Source: Ctenosaura bakeri (lineage: Eukaryota > Chordata > Lepidosauria > Squamata > Iguanidae). Taken from it: DNA of 64,000 nucleotides. The translations under genes were made by a program, and so were the position numbers. Below the pieces are notes generated by a model. That model was not told the origin of the DNA and ran no database searches. It worked only from the letters and a program-made list of their open reading frames with translations. This document shows positions 23,455 to 34,819 of this stretch, in pieces; positions within the stretch are counted from its first letter, which is position 1, and every line of letters begins with the position of its first letter. The stretch spans positions 62,001 to 126,000 of the forward strand of contig CAOLHI010000643.1 in the NCBI GenBank assembly GCA_948474755.1, given 5' to 3'.

Positions 23455-23855
23455 AAGCTTATGAAAGCTGACAGGAAGAGAATCAACTAATTAGAAATGT
23501 GGTACTGGAGGAAAGGTCTATGAATATCATGGGCTGCCAATATGACCAATAAATGGCTCCTAAAATAAATGAAGCCTGAACTTTCCTTAGAAGCCATAAT
23601 GACCAAATTGAGGTTATTGTGCTTTGCACATACCATGAGATGAGATGACTCATTAGAAAAGAAGAGACCATAAAATTTGGTAAAGTGGGAAGAAGTAGGA
23701 AAAGAGGAAGACCTCAGTTTAGGTGGAGAGATCCAGTCAAGAAAGCTATAGCTCTTAATCTGCAGGATCCGAGAAGGGCTAATGTTAACAAGATATCTTA
23801 CAGAGTCACTATAAGGTGAAGTCAACTTGATGGCAGTTAGCAACAGCAGTAGTTG
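23455..23855 (+). mobile_element. RTE/BovB-type LINE, 3' fragment
   Basis: Plus-strand sequence aligns by eye with the C-terminal end of RTE-clade LINEs: a LEMW-W-RK segment near 23495, KPELSLEA at about 23570, an aagaggaagacc-(ag)atgga type segment near 23700-23735, and the ending 'gagtcactataaggtgaagtcaacttgatggc' around 23804-23835, a decayed form of the common RTE/BovB 3' tail. The short AACAGCAG tail follows. Heavily decayed, no open frame. Confidence 0.65.
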
Positions 23856-23984
23856 AATTTAGGCTGATGTTTAAAAACTATATTTAAAAGCTGTATTATC
23901 CAGATAATTCTTTTTTTTAAAAAAATTGCAGATCATTGCAGAAACAGGATGAAATTAGCTTATGGATAAACACATTTTTTTCTT

Positions 23985-24060
23985 CATTTTATTTAATTTA
24001 TATATCACCTTTCTCCTTATACAGGGCCCAAGGTGGCACATTTGACATTAGCATAGGCAA
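23985..24060 (-). mobile_element. L2-type LINE 3'-end scrap
   Basis: T-rich start then 'tttatatatcacctttctcc' and GGGCCCAAGGTGGCAC, the reverse complement of a typical L2/CR1-clade LINE 3' end. Only about 75 bp remain. Confidence 0.45.
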
Positions 24061-25845
24061 GAACTTGACTGATTAGTCCATTGCTGTTAGTAAAACAGGT
24101 TGTTGTTGTTTTTGGTAGCAAATAGCCAGTTCTGCATTATTTCAGTCTGATTCATTGATGCTTTGAATAGTTGTGTGTGTTTTTTTTTTAAAAACTACAT
24201 AGAGACCTGAACACTGTCATTTTTAATTTGCTAGTTAATGTATACATCTTATATTTTTGGATTTCATTGCTGATTTTTCTTTTTCTTTTTCTTTTAAGGA
24301 GGGAATGTTTGATTCTGGGAAGGTGGGCTTTTTCCAGGACTCCATGGAATCCATTGAAAAAGAGCCTTTCTAATTACAAAAATGTTTGTTGTCATGCTAC
24401 CACTCTGTGTACAGCTGACCAGAATGCTAAGCAGTTTTAATCCATATATCTCTTTTATCTATACAAGAGTAGCTGCCAAATCTGTCAGCAATTAAGTTTG
24501 GAAGATTTTTATCTATGAAAATGTAAGCAAATGAAATCTACCTAATAAAATGAACTTTTGTCTAAAAAGGCAGTGCTTGATACTTCTATATCACTGGGAA
24601 TGTTCAAATCACTGAAAACTTGCAACAAATGACTAGCTCATTTTGAGGTGTGACAACAGTAATTTTTAAGGGGATTCTTTGAGTAGTTCAGATCATTGAC
24701 TGCCAAAGATAAACTATACAATTGTGGTAATTTTCAGGTGCTCTTTATAGAAAGTGCAGTGGATGATTATTCCAAGCTTTTTGATTTAAATCTTTCCCTT
24801 TCACTCATACAAGAAGGGTAAAACCCTTAGGTGATTACAGTAATGCTGTCTGAGAGCATCTGTAGAAGGAAAGTACTATCTAATGGACACATTAAAATTA
24901 TAATAGGTTTGGTGAGTGTCATCTTGCACTCCCAAGCACATGACTTGACTAACAACAAACTCCTAAGCAAACTATATGTACCTCCTTGCTACTGCAATGA
25001 ACTTCTTCGTGCAACTTTCCACAAACAAAACAGCGCACTAAACATTATATCTGTGGCAAGCTCTGTATTTAGATACAGTGTCAACAATCCTTACTGGTCT
25101 CCTTCCATTCCATCTTGCTTTACTATCTAGGGCAGTCCTGTCATTTAACAAAGTGAAGCATCGGTACTCTCTAGCAACAGATACTGAGAGAAGAGGCAGT
25201 GAGATGGCTCAGAACTGTCATACAGTTTACCCTGTTACACACAGGTGCACTATATTGGTGCTGCTTAAGCTATCTGATATGGGAGTCTGGCATTTTTCTC
25301 TTTCCAATGTACAAAGAATTGTGCCCATTGGCTACAACTGTTCTTTTTCTCTTTCCTGAAATCTCTCCAGGGACCAGCAGCTAATGGCTTGTGGACTCAC
25401 ACCAGTCCACTGACCACCTGTGTGGCACTACACTTTAGACCAAGGTATTTTGCAGAAAATTTATATTAAGAGTAAAACAATAAACTAAACTAAACTAAAC
25501 TAAAATGGTTGTTCCCTGAAAGCTCTTCCAGATATCCCTTTATATCTTGGATAATATCAATAAGCACTACAAATGGTGGTGTAACTGTTAAATGCTCCAT
25601 TAACAGAACAATAGTAATGGTTAAACTACTTTTATTTAAAAATGAGAATGAATAGTGATTTTGTCATCAAATACTTTTTGCTTACTATACATTCCTTTTG
25701 TCTGGCTGTAAAACAGTTAGTGAAAGAGATTTTAATGAACTTGTTCCAAAAAATTTGTTAAGCAATTGCAATAAGAAATGACTGTTTCATAAAATATCGA
25801 CTTGCTACATTGCCCAGAAAGCATCCAGAAAGTTTAATATGATAA
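24061..25845. other. Unique intronic DNA, no gene seen
   Basis: AT-rich DNA. Only a (TAAAC)5 pentanucleotide repeat at about 25480-25504 stands out. Open frames at 24831-25384 overlap and show no family signature. Confidence 0.5.
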
Positions 25846-25847
25846 TA

Positions 25848-27050
25848 TAGAATCATAGAAATTCAGAGTGGGAAGAGACCACACAGGCCATCCAGTCCAA
25901 CCCCCTGCCATGCAGGAACACCCTCAAATCACTCCCAACAGATGGCCATCAAGCCTCTGCTTAAAAACCTCCAAGGAAGGAGACTCCACTACACTCCGAG
26001 GCAGCAGATTCCACTGCCAGACAGCCCTGACTGTCAGGAAGTTCTTCCTGAGGTTCAGGTGGAATCCCCTTTCCTGCAGCTTGAATCCATTGCTCCTTGT
26101 CCTGGTCTCTGGAGCAGCAGAAAACAAGTCCCCTCCTTCCTCTACGTGTCATCCCTTCAAATATTTAAACATGGCTATCATGTCCCCTCTTAACCTCCTC
26201 TTCTGCAGACTAAACATACCCAGCTCTCTGTCCTCATAGGGCATCACTTCCAGGCCTCTCACCATTTTGGTCGCCCTCCTCTGGACTTGCTCCAGCTTGT
26301 CAATATCCTTCTTGAATTGGGGTGCCCAGAACTGGACACAGTATTCAAGATGGGGTCTAACCAAAGCAGAGTAGAGTGGTACCAGTACCTCCCTCGATCT
26401 AGACACCATACTCCTATTGATGCAGCCAAGAATTGCATTGGCTTTCTTGGCTGCTGCATCACACTGCTGACTCATGTTCAGCTTGTGATCTATGAAGACT
26501 CCTAGATCCCTTTCACACATACTGCTATCCAGCCACGTGTCCCCCATCCTATATTTCTGTATTCCATTATTTCTGCCTAAGTGTAGGACCTTACATTTCT
26601 CTCTGTTGAATTTCATTTTGTTTGCCCTGGCCCAGCTCTCCAATCTATCCAGGTCATTTTGAATTTTGATCCTGTCCTCTGGCGTATTAGCAACCCCTCC
26701 CAATTTGGTGTCATCTGCAAATTTGATCAGCATGCCCTCTATTCCTTCATCCAAGTCATTGATAAAAATATTGAACAGCACTGGGCCTAGGACAGAACCC
26801 TGTGGCACCCCGCTAGTCACTTCTCTCCAGGACGAAAAGCAGCCATTCGTGATCACCCTTTGGGTTCGGTCGGTCAACCAATTACAAATCCAACTAACGG
26901 TAGCCCTGTCCAGCCCACATTTTACTAGCTTCATTGCAAGAATGTCATGGGGAACTTTGTCAAAGGCCTTACTGAAATCGAGATATGCTACATCCACAGC
27001 ACTCCCTTCATCTATCAAGCTAGTAACTCTATCATAAAAAGAGATAAGAG
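25848..27050 (-). mobile_element. CR1 LINE, 5'-truncated reverse transcriptase and 3' end
   Basis: On the minus strand a single frame runs about 380 codons through the reverse-transcriptase core: [19 protein letters not shown] (about 27000-26940), [20 protein letters not shown], the catalytic FADDTKLGG at about 26715, the [15 protein letters not shown] motif, and a C-terminal part SLEVFKQRLDGHLLGVI ending near 25925. One in-frame TGA at 26149-26151 is the only stop in this stretch. The 3' end GAATTTCTATGATTCTATAT is the CR1 octamer-type terminus. The 5' end is cut off near 27050, so the endonuclease and first ORF are missing. Compared with other repeats here it is little decayed and therefore young. 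Confidence 0.9.
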
Positions 27051-27239
27051 ATAATATGGCATTTCTGAAATAGTAGTAATCTTATCTGTCTCCACCCACA
27101 AAAAATCAGGGGTAAGTATAAAATGAATGACATACTTGTCTATGATTAAACTATTCCCTTCACAAAATAAGTGGGTAAGCAGCATTACATTTAATTGTAT
27201 TGTTCTTAGTACAAGTGCTAGTTCCAACTAAAGTTAGAT
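27051..27239. other. Spacer between CR1 and DIRS remnants
   Basis: About 190 bp of AT-rich sequence; nothing recognised. Confidence 0.4.
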
Positions 27240-30050
27240 CCATTAAATTAGTTGCTGAATGTAACACTCCTGTAAATCCCATTCATTCAATAGATCCTCT
27301 ATTGTTGGGTCTACCAATTTAGTCTGAGGTGATGATGATCTAAAACAATTTTGGTTAGCACCAATATACAGTTTGAGTTTGAATGACTTAAAACAGAGGT
27401 CCATTTGTTGGATCTTAAGATTAGGAAAGAAGGAGGAGGATGTGATCAATAGGCCAAGACACATGGAGACTGTTAACCCTCTCAGAGCTCTCAAACTCCC
27501 TCCTAACTTTCTGTGAACTCCTCTTTCTACTAGGGGCCAAAGAGAGACCAATGGCTCTGATAACCTCACTCTTCCAAGGGTTCATAGGTCCATGGGCATC
27601 TGAACAGAGCTGGATTCTATGTATGGGGAAGCTGTCTGAAGTCCTCCATCTGTTGCCAGGAAACAACATCAGTTATTCCATTATCCACACTACCCACATG
27701 GAGTGCTATAAACAAAATATTATAACTGAAGCATTGCAGAACAAAAGCCTTAACTAGGTAGGAGCATGATGTGCATAAACCTAGAGGACATGGAGTTAAT
27801 AATATGAACATTTGGCATTTTATTACACCAGAAATGGACGGAGGAGTTGGCTAACTCCTCTGCACAAATCCGAACCACTACAACTATCAGAAAAAACTCC
27901 CAAAAATGTTGTTTCCGTCAGTGAGCCAGCCCTGGCCCTCTCTTCAGGCTAAGCCTGAGCACATCAGTGACCTATAAAATGAACTCAAAAACCTATAGAC
28001 CCTGCTACATCTGAGAACACTTTCAGTGCATCTCAAATGCACAACTTCTTCTCCAAAATGAAACACCACTTAAAGCTGCCAAAAACTGCTGCCAAAGCTC
28101 CAAATCAACTCTAGTGCCTTTTCTCAATCTAATTCTATGGTGAGGTTTATGCACATCTGCAATAGCATCACAAAGATGCCTCAGAAAGACCCTACTGGGA
28201 GCAACTACTCTGCAAGCAAAGTTGAGATGCCCAATAAATTCCTGGAACTCAGGGTGGCTTTCCTAAGTCTAAGAAAACGAGAGCCCCACCTAACCAAATC
28301 ACCTCCTAACCAGAAGATGACAATGCTGCTGCGTAGTGTCAATTTCAATGCTAGAAAAACTAAAGAAATATTAGGACCCTCATCTTTTCATGGTCCAACA
28401 ACACATCTAAATCATCAATAAGGGAATAAAATTTTCTCATGAAAAAGGAACACTGCTCAGTGCCAGCCTGTCTAATGAATTACAAAAATAATCATGACAA
28501 TGAATTACTCTTTTTAAACCTGGTCTAAACCAAAGCACTTATTCCAGAAAAGTACTAAACTTTTCAAAATCAAAACAAAATACTGAGAATCCTGTGGGAA
28601 GAGCCCAGTCCATGTAATATGTGCCCTCAAAAGCAAAACCTAACAATTCAAAATCCTCAGGTGCACCAGGAGAAGAAAAAGGCAGACTTTACATTGCATT
28701 TCACCAACTCCACCCCAGTTCTGTTCCTGCACACCTCCCTAATGTCTGCATCAAAGGGTGTATAGTGTGCTGTGCAAAGCTCCAAAGGAATTGCATCAGC
28801 TTTAGGAAAAAATGAATGATGAATAAACCTATATTCAGCAGGTGCCTTTTTAGGAAAAAAAAAACCCTGGAGGTGATACCCTAAGGTTAGCAACAGGAGG
28901 CAAAGAAATGGGGCCAGCCTTTTCCAGCATCTCCTTGCTAATCTTGTTCCTAATGACATCCTCTAGGCCAATCACAAACAAAGATTCTTTGCAAAATAGA
29001 GTTTGTGGATACCCTGAAATATATCCAGAACCTCCTCATAAACTCTTCCCTAAGATAATGTTCTGCCATCCTATCTGGATATACATGCAACAGAACTGCA
29101 ACCCTATCTAACTAAATTGGACTAGACACCCTTTGAAGGTACAAGGTAATAACTACATCATTGCTTACCTCTGTGCTGCTCCTTGGAGCCACTTATGCCC
29201 TTTACCTTCAGCCAATTATGAAATGAATACAACCCACTGCAGACAGAACATTCATGATGGAACTTCCACAGGTGCTGGCTATATGATCTCTGCATTGACA
29301 CTGAGCCAGTCCTAACAGGAAATTTCTGTACTATCTATTCACTATGAGATTTCGCACCTTGGACTTGCACTACAGAAGTCATGAAGTTGATCTACAACTG
29401 TGAATACCTGATCCCATTTCATCTTGGGATGCATAGCCACCTCACCCTAAAATATTCATCATGAAACAACCATGTAAACCCTGAAAAATCAACATAAGCA
29501 CAGTAAATGATGTCTATGTGGTGGATGAACAAACATGCTCTCCAAGGCTGGACCCTTGCAACAGTGCCTCTGGATGGAAAGAATCTAGAAAGTCAATTCC
29601 ACCACGTACGCTCAACGTTTCTCTTTCTAATTTATCCCTTTCCTCTTCATCCACATTCTTTCAGTCCTTTTTCTCCAGCTCATTGAAGAGCAGAGAAAGC
29701 ACATTCACAAGCCAAAAGTTGCAGAGGCCTTGATAGGGATAGGACCAGGCAAGCAGGTCCTAGATGAGCAAACCAAAAACTTAAAACCACAAATACTAGG
29801 CCTTATAGGCCTGTTCATTCCCAATAGACCAGTAAATTCAATCAAGCAATTCACCTGGACTCAAAAATCATGCAGCCCAGCAATCTCAAGCAATCAAGCA
29901 AAAGACTCACTCAGACTCTCTTCATCACCATCCACTCTGCACTGCCAACATTAAACCAATGCACGTACAAGCAAAACTAGCAAGCACCACAACTGTACCC
30001 CCAAACTATCACAAGCCCACACACACCAATCACTCTAACCAGTATACACA
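27240..30050 (-). mobile_element. DIRS-type retrotransposon, decayed, minus strand
   Basis: Minus-strand translation in broken frames shows a DIRS layout. From high to low coordinates there is a presumed gag region (28980-30050, not recognisable). Then the reverse transcriptase: FFPKKAPAEYRFIHHSFFP at about 28850, TGVELVKCNVKSAF near 28690, DFELLGFAFEGTYYMDWALP near 28620, a degraded catalytic box SLIDDLDV near 28410. Then an RNase H-side segment GHLNFACRVVAPSRVFLRHL near 28210, and the start of a tyrosine recombinase (SWPIDHILLLLS at about 27440, then LKLYIGAN near 27370). The recombinase active site is absent, so the element ends early at about 27240. The plus strand is A+C-rich across 27.7-30.06 kb. 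Stops and frameshifts throughout; not functional. DIRS elements integrate by tyrosine recombinase rather than integrase. Confidence 0.75.
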
Positions 30051-30059
30051 CACACCCTA

Positions 30060-30290
30060 ACTGCTTGTGTCAGCACCAAGTGGGACTTGAACCCACAGTT
30101 GGTGGATACCCCTTGTTGATGTCAAGTGGGACTTGAACCCACAAGTGGTAGATATCCCTGAGGTGGAACTTGAACTCCCTCCAAAGTTGTTAGGGTAACT
30201 GGTGACACAGGTAGGACTTGAACTCCCTCCAAATTCTTGGTGCCAAATGGGATTTGAGCCCATAATTGGCAGTCACCCCTAAACCCTAGA
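30060..30290 (-). repeat. Five-unit tandem repeat resembling tRNA T-arms
   Basis: Five diverged units contain GTGGGACTTGAACCCAC or a variant, starting at about 30080, 30126, 30163, 30211 and 30247. Spacings alternate (46, 37, 48, 36), giving a dimeric period near 84 bp. On the minus strand each unit reads like the T-stem/T-loop of a tRNA (GTGGGTTCAAGTCCCAC). No complete tRNA with D- and anticodon arms was seen. It lies at the 5' side of the DIRS remnant, so it may be part of that element's leader. Confidence 0.7.
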
Positions 30291-30299
30291 AAAACATGT

Positions 30300-32120
30300 T
30301 GGGGCAGGCTGCATGGACTACCTTCAGTAGTCTACGCAAATTGTGGGTGAGCTCTGAATCAGCCTGGTAAGATCTGCAACTTTGGCCAAATGGACTCCCC
30401 TCCCCACCCAACAACACAGTGAAAACCACTTCTTACATGAGCAAAGAGAAGGACACTTTGTTGAAAGAAGGAAGGTGTTATATAGATTTGGGATGACAGT
30501 GCTATCATAATGTCATCACGTACATCATATCATCATGTGCAAGAACATTTGCTTTCCCAGGACTAGAATTCTGATACATGGTTGATAATACAGTAACTTC
30601 TGGTTATCAGTCAACAGTGAACCCTGTATCACACACGCATTTGTTCAGCAGTGAAGTATAAGAAATATTGTTTCAGAGAACGCTGGAAACTGATGCCGAG
30701 AACCTAGGAATTGACTTTGCCAAGTAATGTCAGCATAATTTTAGATAGAACAAGGGGCTGACAACAGGAACAGCCTGTAAAGTTGATCAGAATTCAAAAT
30801 GGAGGAACTTTAGTTAAGCAGATACAAAGAGATAGCAAATTTCTTTAGCTTAGACATTTAAGCAGACAACACCCTCTGTGAATTGAACTGTTCAAGATGC
30901 TGAATCTCTTAACAGCCCTGCAGAGTATACCAGGGAAAAACTGGGAAACACTATCTAACTTGTCTGTATTCTTTTATTGCTTACACTTTCACATATGCTC
31001 CTAGAAGCTGAAGCTGTACAGAAGCCACATGGCAGGGAAAAAAAGTGCCCATCTTGCCAGAGTTACATGCTCAAACCATAGCAACTACAGAAAGAGGAAG
31101 GGGGTAAAAAAATAAACAGAGATAAAAAGACTAAAGTGACTATCAAATTAACACAGAGAAGAGGAGAGAAATTAATTAGAGGAGGTAAGACACAATGAAT
31201 AATTAATAAAAACAGATAACATAGCTTGGTATCCGACAAAGGTGGAACAGAAGCACAGGCCTCTGCTCTGAAACCATTAGCACACAGTCCAAAAACACCC
31301 AAAAACACCCGAGTTGCTGAAGTCTCTGGTCCCAATCCAGGAATCAATCCAGTCCAGCAAAGTTTTTTGCAAAAAGGATTAGCTAAAATTACAAAAAAAA
31401 AAAAAAGTTCAGTCACAGCAATCCATTATATATATTAATATGCCAGGCTGTTATTTCTTAATCATAAATGTTTAAATCTTTAGAGATCATATTCACTTAA
31501 GATGGTGTCATTTTTTGTATCATTAAATTTAAAGATTTTCTGTATAACAGATGTATCTGACAAACATCAGAAAATAATAACAATACACTCAGTCATCAGA
31601 AATGATTTCATCAATGTTATACTCATTTTGCTATGGTGATAGCAGGCTAAAGGGAGGAAAAATGCTGCTAAATGGGGTTTGGTATTGATTTATATTGTTA
31701 TATAAAGGAAGAAGTTCAAAACATAAAACATAAATATGAGGTACTATACGTTGATGTTTTGAATAGTAGAATAGTAGCTCATATGTACTGGATTTGTTTT
31801 CCTTCTAGTGAAAGGGATTGTACTGGTTACTTTTGGTGTCTTTGCAATTTTTTTTAAATAAAACCACAAGTGCTGCTTGATATGCAATAGTAAGTTGGCA
31901 AAAAATAAAAATAAAAAATAAAACAAGTTATTATTATTATTGTTATTATTTTACCTTTGCTCAAAAGTTGCACAGCAGTTATCTGTGTGGTGAGGAACCT
32001 TTTCGGATGAGCCTCAGACAGACTGAAGTAGAAATTTCAGTTGTCTGCTGTGATAAATTTGTTATGCATTTCAAAGAGAAAAGTCTCCCACATTGCCTTT
32101 GAACTCAGTGAAGCAGTTCT
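30300..32120. other. Intronic DNA, possibly DIRS leader, otherwise nothing recognised
   Basis: 30300-30490 continues the composition of the DIRS leader. 31190-31400 has a locally richer, retroelement-like stretch ('aaaaacacccaaaaacaccc' at about 31291-31310) followed by a 14-base A run, perhaps the tail of a retrocopy. Remaining sequence is AT-rich with no gene. Confidence 0.4.
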
Positions 32121-32124
32121 CACA

Positions 32125-32535
32125 GGCTATTTCCGCAGCACCCTCCAATCCTGCCATAGGGATGGGAGAAGGATGGTACTGCAACAATTGTTCTGCATGA
32201 TGTTGTTATGATCCCACTCCTCTCCTGTCCCCAGGTGGCATAATTGCAGGTTAAATCATTGATGGGTTTTCCCTGCCAATGACCCACAATTGTGCCATCA
32301 TCCTGCACTTACATGTCTTGCAGAAGAGCAGGAAGCATGACGGCAGGGCTTCCTGCCCCAACACAACCTGGAAAAGTACCTGGGTGTGCTGCGGAAGGAA
32401 GCGGTATGTCCATCACACTCCCTTCTGCAAGGAGTCGGTCCTGTGTGAAAAGGCCCTGTGCTCCCTTCCCAGCAGAGGCACTGCCAGGATCACCAGTAGA
32501 TCCCACTGCTAAGAAGGTAAGCCATGGAAAACCCC
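32125..32535 (+). mobile_element. MITE related to the copy at 53370
   Basis: Starts GGCTATTTCCGCAG, a variant of the GGCC(A/C)TTTC(C/T)GCAC terminus. Internal sequence matches the element at 53370-53779 in the same order (GGGATGGGA, TCCTGTCCCC, TTGCAGAAG-GCA, GTGCTG-GGAA, CTCCCTTCCCAGCAG). The right terminus is not clear, so the end is approximate. Overlapping open frames here are not genes. Confidence 0.6.
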
Positions 32536-32871
32536 ACAGAATCTGGACAACTGTCCAGTGTTCATTTAGTCAGAGTTTTTTGAAATCAGTTCCAGTGTTG
32601 CAGCCTGATGTGGAATAGGTATTTACAGTAACAAATTTCAGCAAGTGTTGAATGAGGGCAACAGCAGCAAAATCTCTTAATTTTTCCAGCCTTGAAATAA
32701 GTATTTAAGTTGCCTCCACCAATGCACTATATGTTCACATGGTCAAAATATAAGTAGCTGTTACAGGTACTCTGCATAACTAAAAAAAAGATAAAATGGT
32801 TAAGCACCATTTAATTAATTATGGTAAGATTTTGTCTCAATTCATCTGTTATATGAAATAATCTGAGGTGG

Positions 32872-33345
32872 TGGTGGTGGTGATGATGATGATGGTGATG
32901 ATGATGATGATGATGATAGATTTTTATTTCTTATTTCTTACCTCTCCCCCAAGGCTTGAGGCAAAGTACAACATAAATTACAACTAAAAACACCATTGTA
33001 GGTTAAAATACATTAGAGACACATAAAACCATTTAAGATACAGATATATTATATTTAAAATGCATCATAATTAAAAATACATCATAATTAGACAGGGTAG
33101 GCCAGCCAAAAGAGATAGGTCTTTAGTACAAATTTCTTCCATCAGGTCATTCCATAGTCTTTGGGCAGCCAATGAGAAGGTCCTCTGGGAGATCATTGCC
33201 ACTCTAGTCCTGGACAGTTTAAGTAAATAGCTCCCAGATGACCTGCAGGTACGGGGAAGATTATATGGGAGGAGGTAATCCTGCAGGTAACTTGGACCCA
33301 AACCATTTAGAGCTTTAAAGGTAGTAACCAACACTTTGTACTTGT
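32872..33345 (-). mobile_element. L2-type LINE 3' end with (ATC)n tail
   Basis: Minus strand: a C-terminal LINE segment TFKALNGLGPSYLQDYLLPY, SRTRVAMISQRTFSLAAQRL and LWNDLMEEI (33334 to 33150), then 3'UTR, then 'gaaataaaaatct' and an ATC repeat (seen as GGT/GAT units at 32872-32925 on the plus strand). 5' truncated; one open stretch of about 87 codons remains. Confidence 0.75.
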
Positions 33346-33379
33346 AACTAATGTTTAATTAAGGCTGAGTTACTATACT

Positions 33380-33474
33380 GATTTACTTGACTTTGAGACT
33401 CAGAAAGACTTAATTCTATGTAAATTCTATGATTTACTTGACCTTGAGACTCAGAAAGACTTAATTCTATGTAG
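33380..33474. repeat. 51-bp tandem duplication (two units)
   Basis: GATTTACTTGAC(T/C)TTGAGACTCAGAAAGACTT... occurs at 33380 and again at 33431 with a single difference over about 44 bases. Confidence 0.9.
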
Positions 33475-33493
33475 ATATGTATAAAATTGAACT

Positions 33494-33561
33494 CTGAGTG
33501 TACCCCTTTCTATGTAATGGTCACAAACTGAGTGTACCCCTTTCTATGTAATGGTTACAAA
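33494..33561. repeat. 34-bp tandem duplication (two units)
   Basis: CTGAGTGTACCCCTTTCTAT begins at 33494 and again at 33528; the units differ at one base (GGTCAC versus GGTTAC). It lies 20 bp after the 51-bp duplication. Confidence 0.9.
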
Positions 33562-34237
33562 CTCTCCACAAGAAGTTCTTGCATGTTGTATGTGTCTTGT
33601 TTTGTTGTATCTTACTTTACAGAGGGAATAGGATGTCCTAGGGCCATTTTTCAAGTCCCAGGACCCTCTAGGGAACACAAGCTCCTCCATGTAAAACAAG
33701 TACTAATAGGAAGATCACCTCTACATTTTATTTTAAAAAAATAGATTTTTGTTTAAAACACAATTTAGGAGGGCCAACATCTTTTTTAAAAATACAATTG
33801 GAATTGGATCCTCTAGAAATGCACTTCTTACGTTTTTGTACAGAGCAGGGGATCAAATTTGGGTGGAATTTGGAAGACTCTGGGTCAAATGAAAAACCAG
33901 CCTGGGGTGTCGCATGCATTTCACAAGCCACACTTTGCTCCTACCTGTCCTTTTTTGTTTTAGAGACATATTTCACATTGTTGGAACTGTGGAATAATTG
34001 TGTAAAGTATTTATTCCTACTGTAGAGTTTTGTGTGTGTTTGTGTATGTATGAACATTTGCAAATGAACATGATAGCCACAATAAGATTTCTAAAAATCA
34101 GAAGCATTTTAAAATTTTATTATATTTATATTTTATTCATTTATTATAAATAATTCAATTTTTCTTCAAATGAGAATTGAAAACAATCTCCACTCCTGTG
34201 TTACATTGCATTTTTTTGTCTTGTGATAAGTCATTAT
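33562..34237. other. Unique intronic DNA, no gene seen
   Basis: AT-rich sequence with no recognisable gene or repeat family before the MITE at 34238. Confidence 0.5.
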
Positions 34238-34819
34238 GGCCCTTTCCGCACCTGGGTATTAAAATGGTGCAGAGTGACCTCTGATGGAGGTCGTCTGCAC
34301 TGTCGAGTGGTTTGGGACAGACTACTTTTCATAGTTCCGCACCTCAATCCGCTCCGAAGCGATCAGAACTGGTGGCGCTGTTACCCTGTACTGTGGGGGT
34401 CCCGAGAGGGATGCCCAAATAACCAAGCAAAAACACAAGACGGGAAAATTAACTCAAGCACTCTCTTAAGCTAAACGAGAGGCAGGGTAACTTAGCTGGG
34501 ATCTTGCAAACCTATGTCTACAGTGTCAGGTCAGAAGAGCAGCCAGACAAGTTTAAAAGTAACAAAGATGATAGCCTTATTAAAGGACAAACAACAAATA
34601 AGACACAACATGCACACGACTAACTAGAATAGAAATGGGAGTTTTCGGGGGGGCTTCCGGCTGGCGAGCTTCTCCGGTTGGTGGAGAGCCTCTGCCAGCC
34701 GGAAGCTGCCATTTTGGACGCCGAAGCTGCCATTTTGGATGCCGTGACTTACCCGGCTGCCAGTAAGCTCTGTTTTAGCGCGGTTTCCCCTGTTTTCCCC
34801 TCCACATGCGGAAAGGGCC
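34238..34819 (+). mobile_element. PIF/Harbinger-like MITE, long type (copy A)
   Basis: 582 bp with near-perfect termini GGCCCTTTCCGCA and TGCGGAAAGGGCC; flanked TTAT...ATAA. The left 130 bp (AAAATGGTGCAGAGTGACCT, ATGGAGGTCGTCTGCAC, CTCAATCCGCTCC) and the right 200 bp (GGCGAGCTTC, CGGTTGGTGGAGAG, AGCCGGAAGCTGCCATTTTG) recur in the copies at 45046, 57271 and, inverted, 60603. No transposase: non-autonomous. The GCCATTTTGGA motif is duplicated here (34710 and 34730). Confidence 0.75.

Noticed and set aside
30060..30290. Cluster of tRNA genes
   Set aside because: Only T-arm-like pieces recur; D-arm, anticodon arm and acceptor stem are missing and spacing (36-48 bp) is too short for tRNAs.
33380..33561. 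CRISPR-like spaced repeats
   Set aside because: They are two simple tandem duplications with no spacers, in a vertebrate genome.
34238..34819. hAT classification for the GGCC-ended MITEs
   Set aside because: Reconstructed empty sites need a 3-bp duplication, not the 8 bp of hAT elements.
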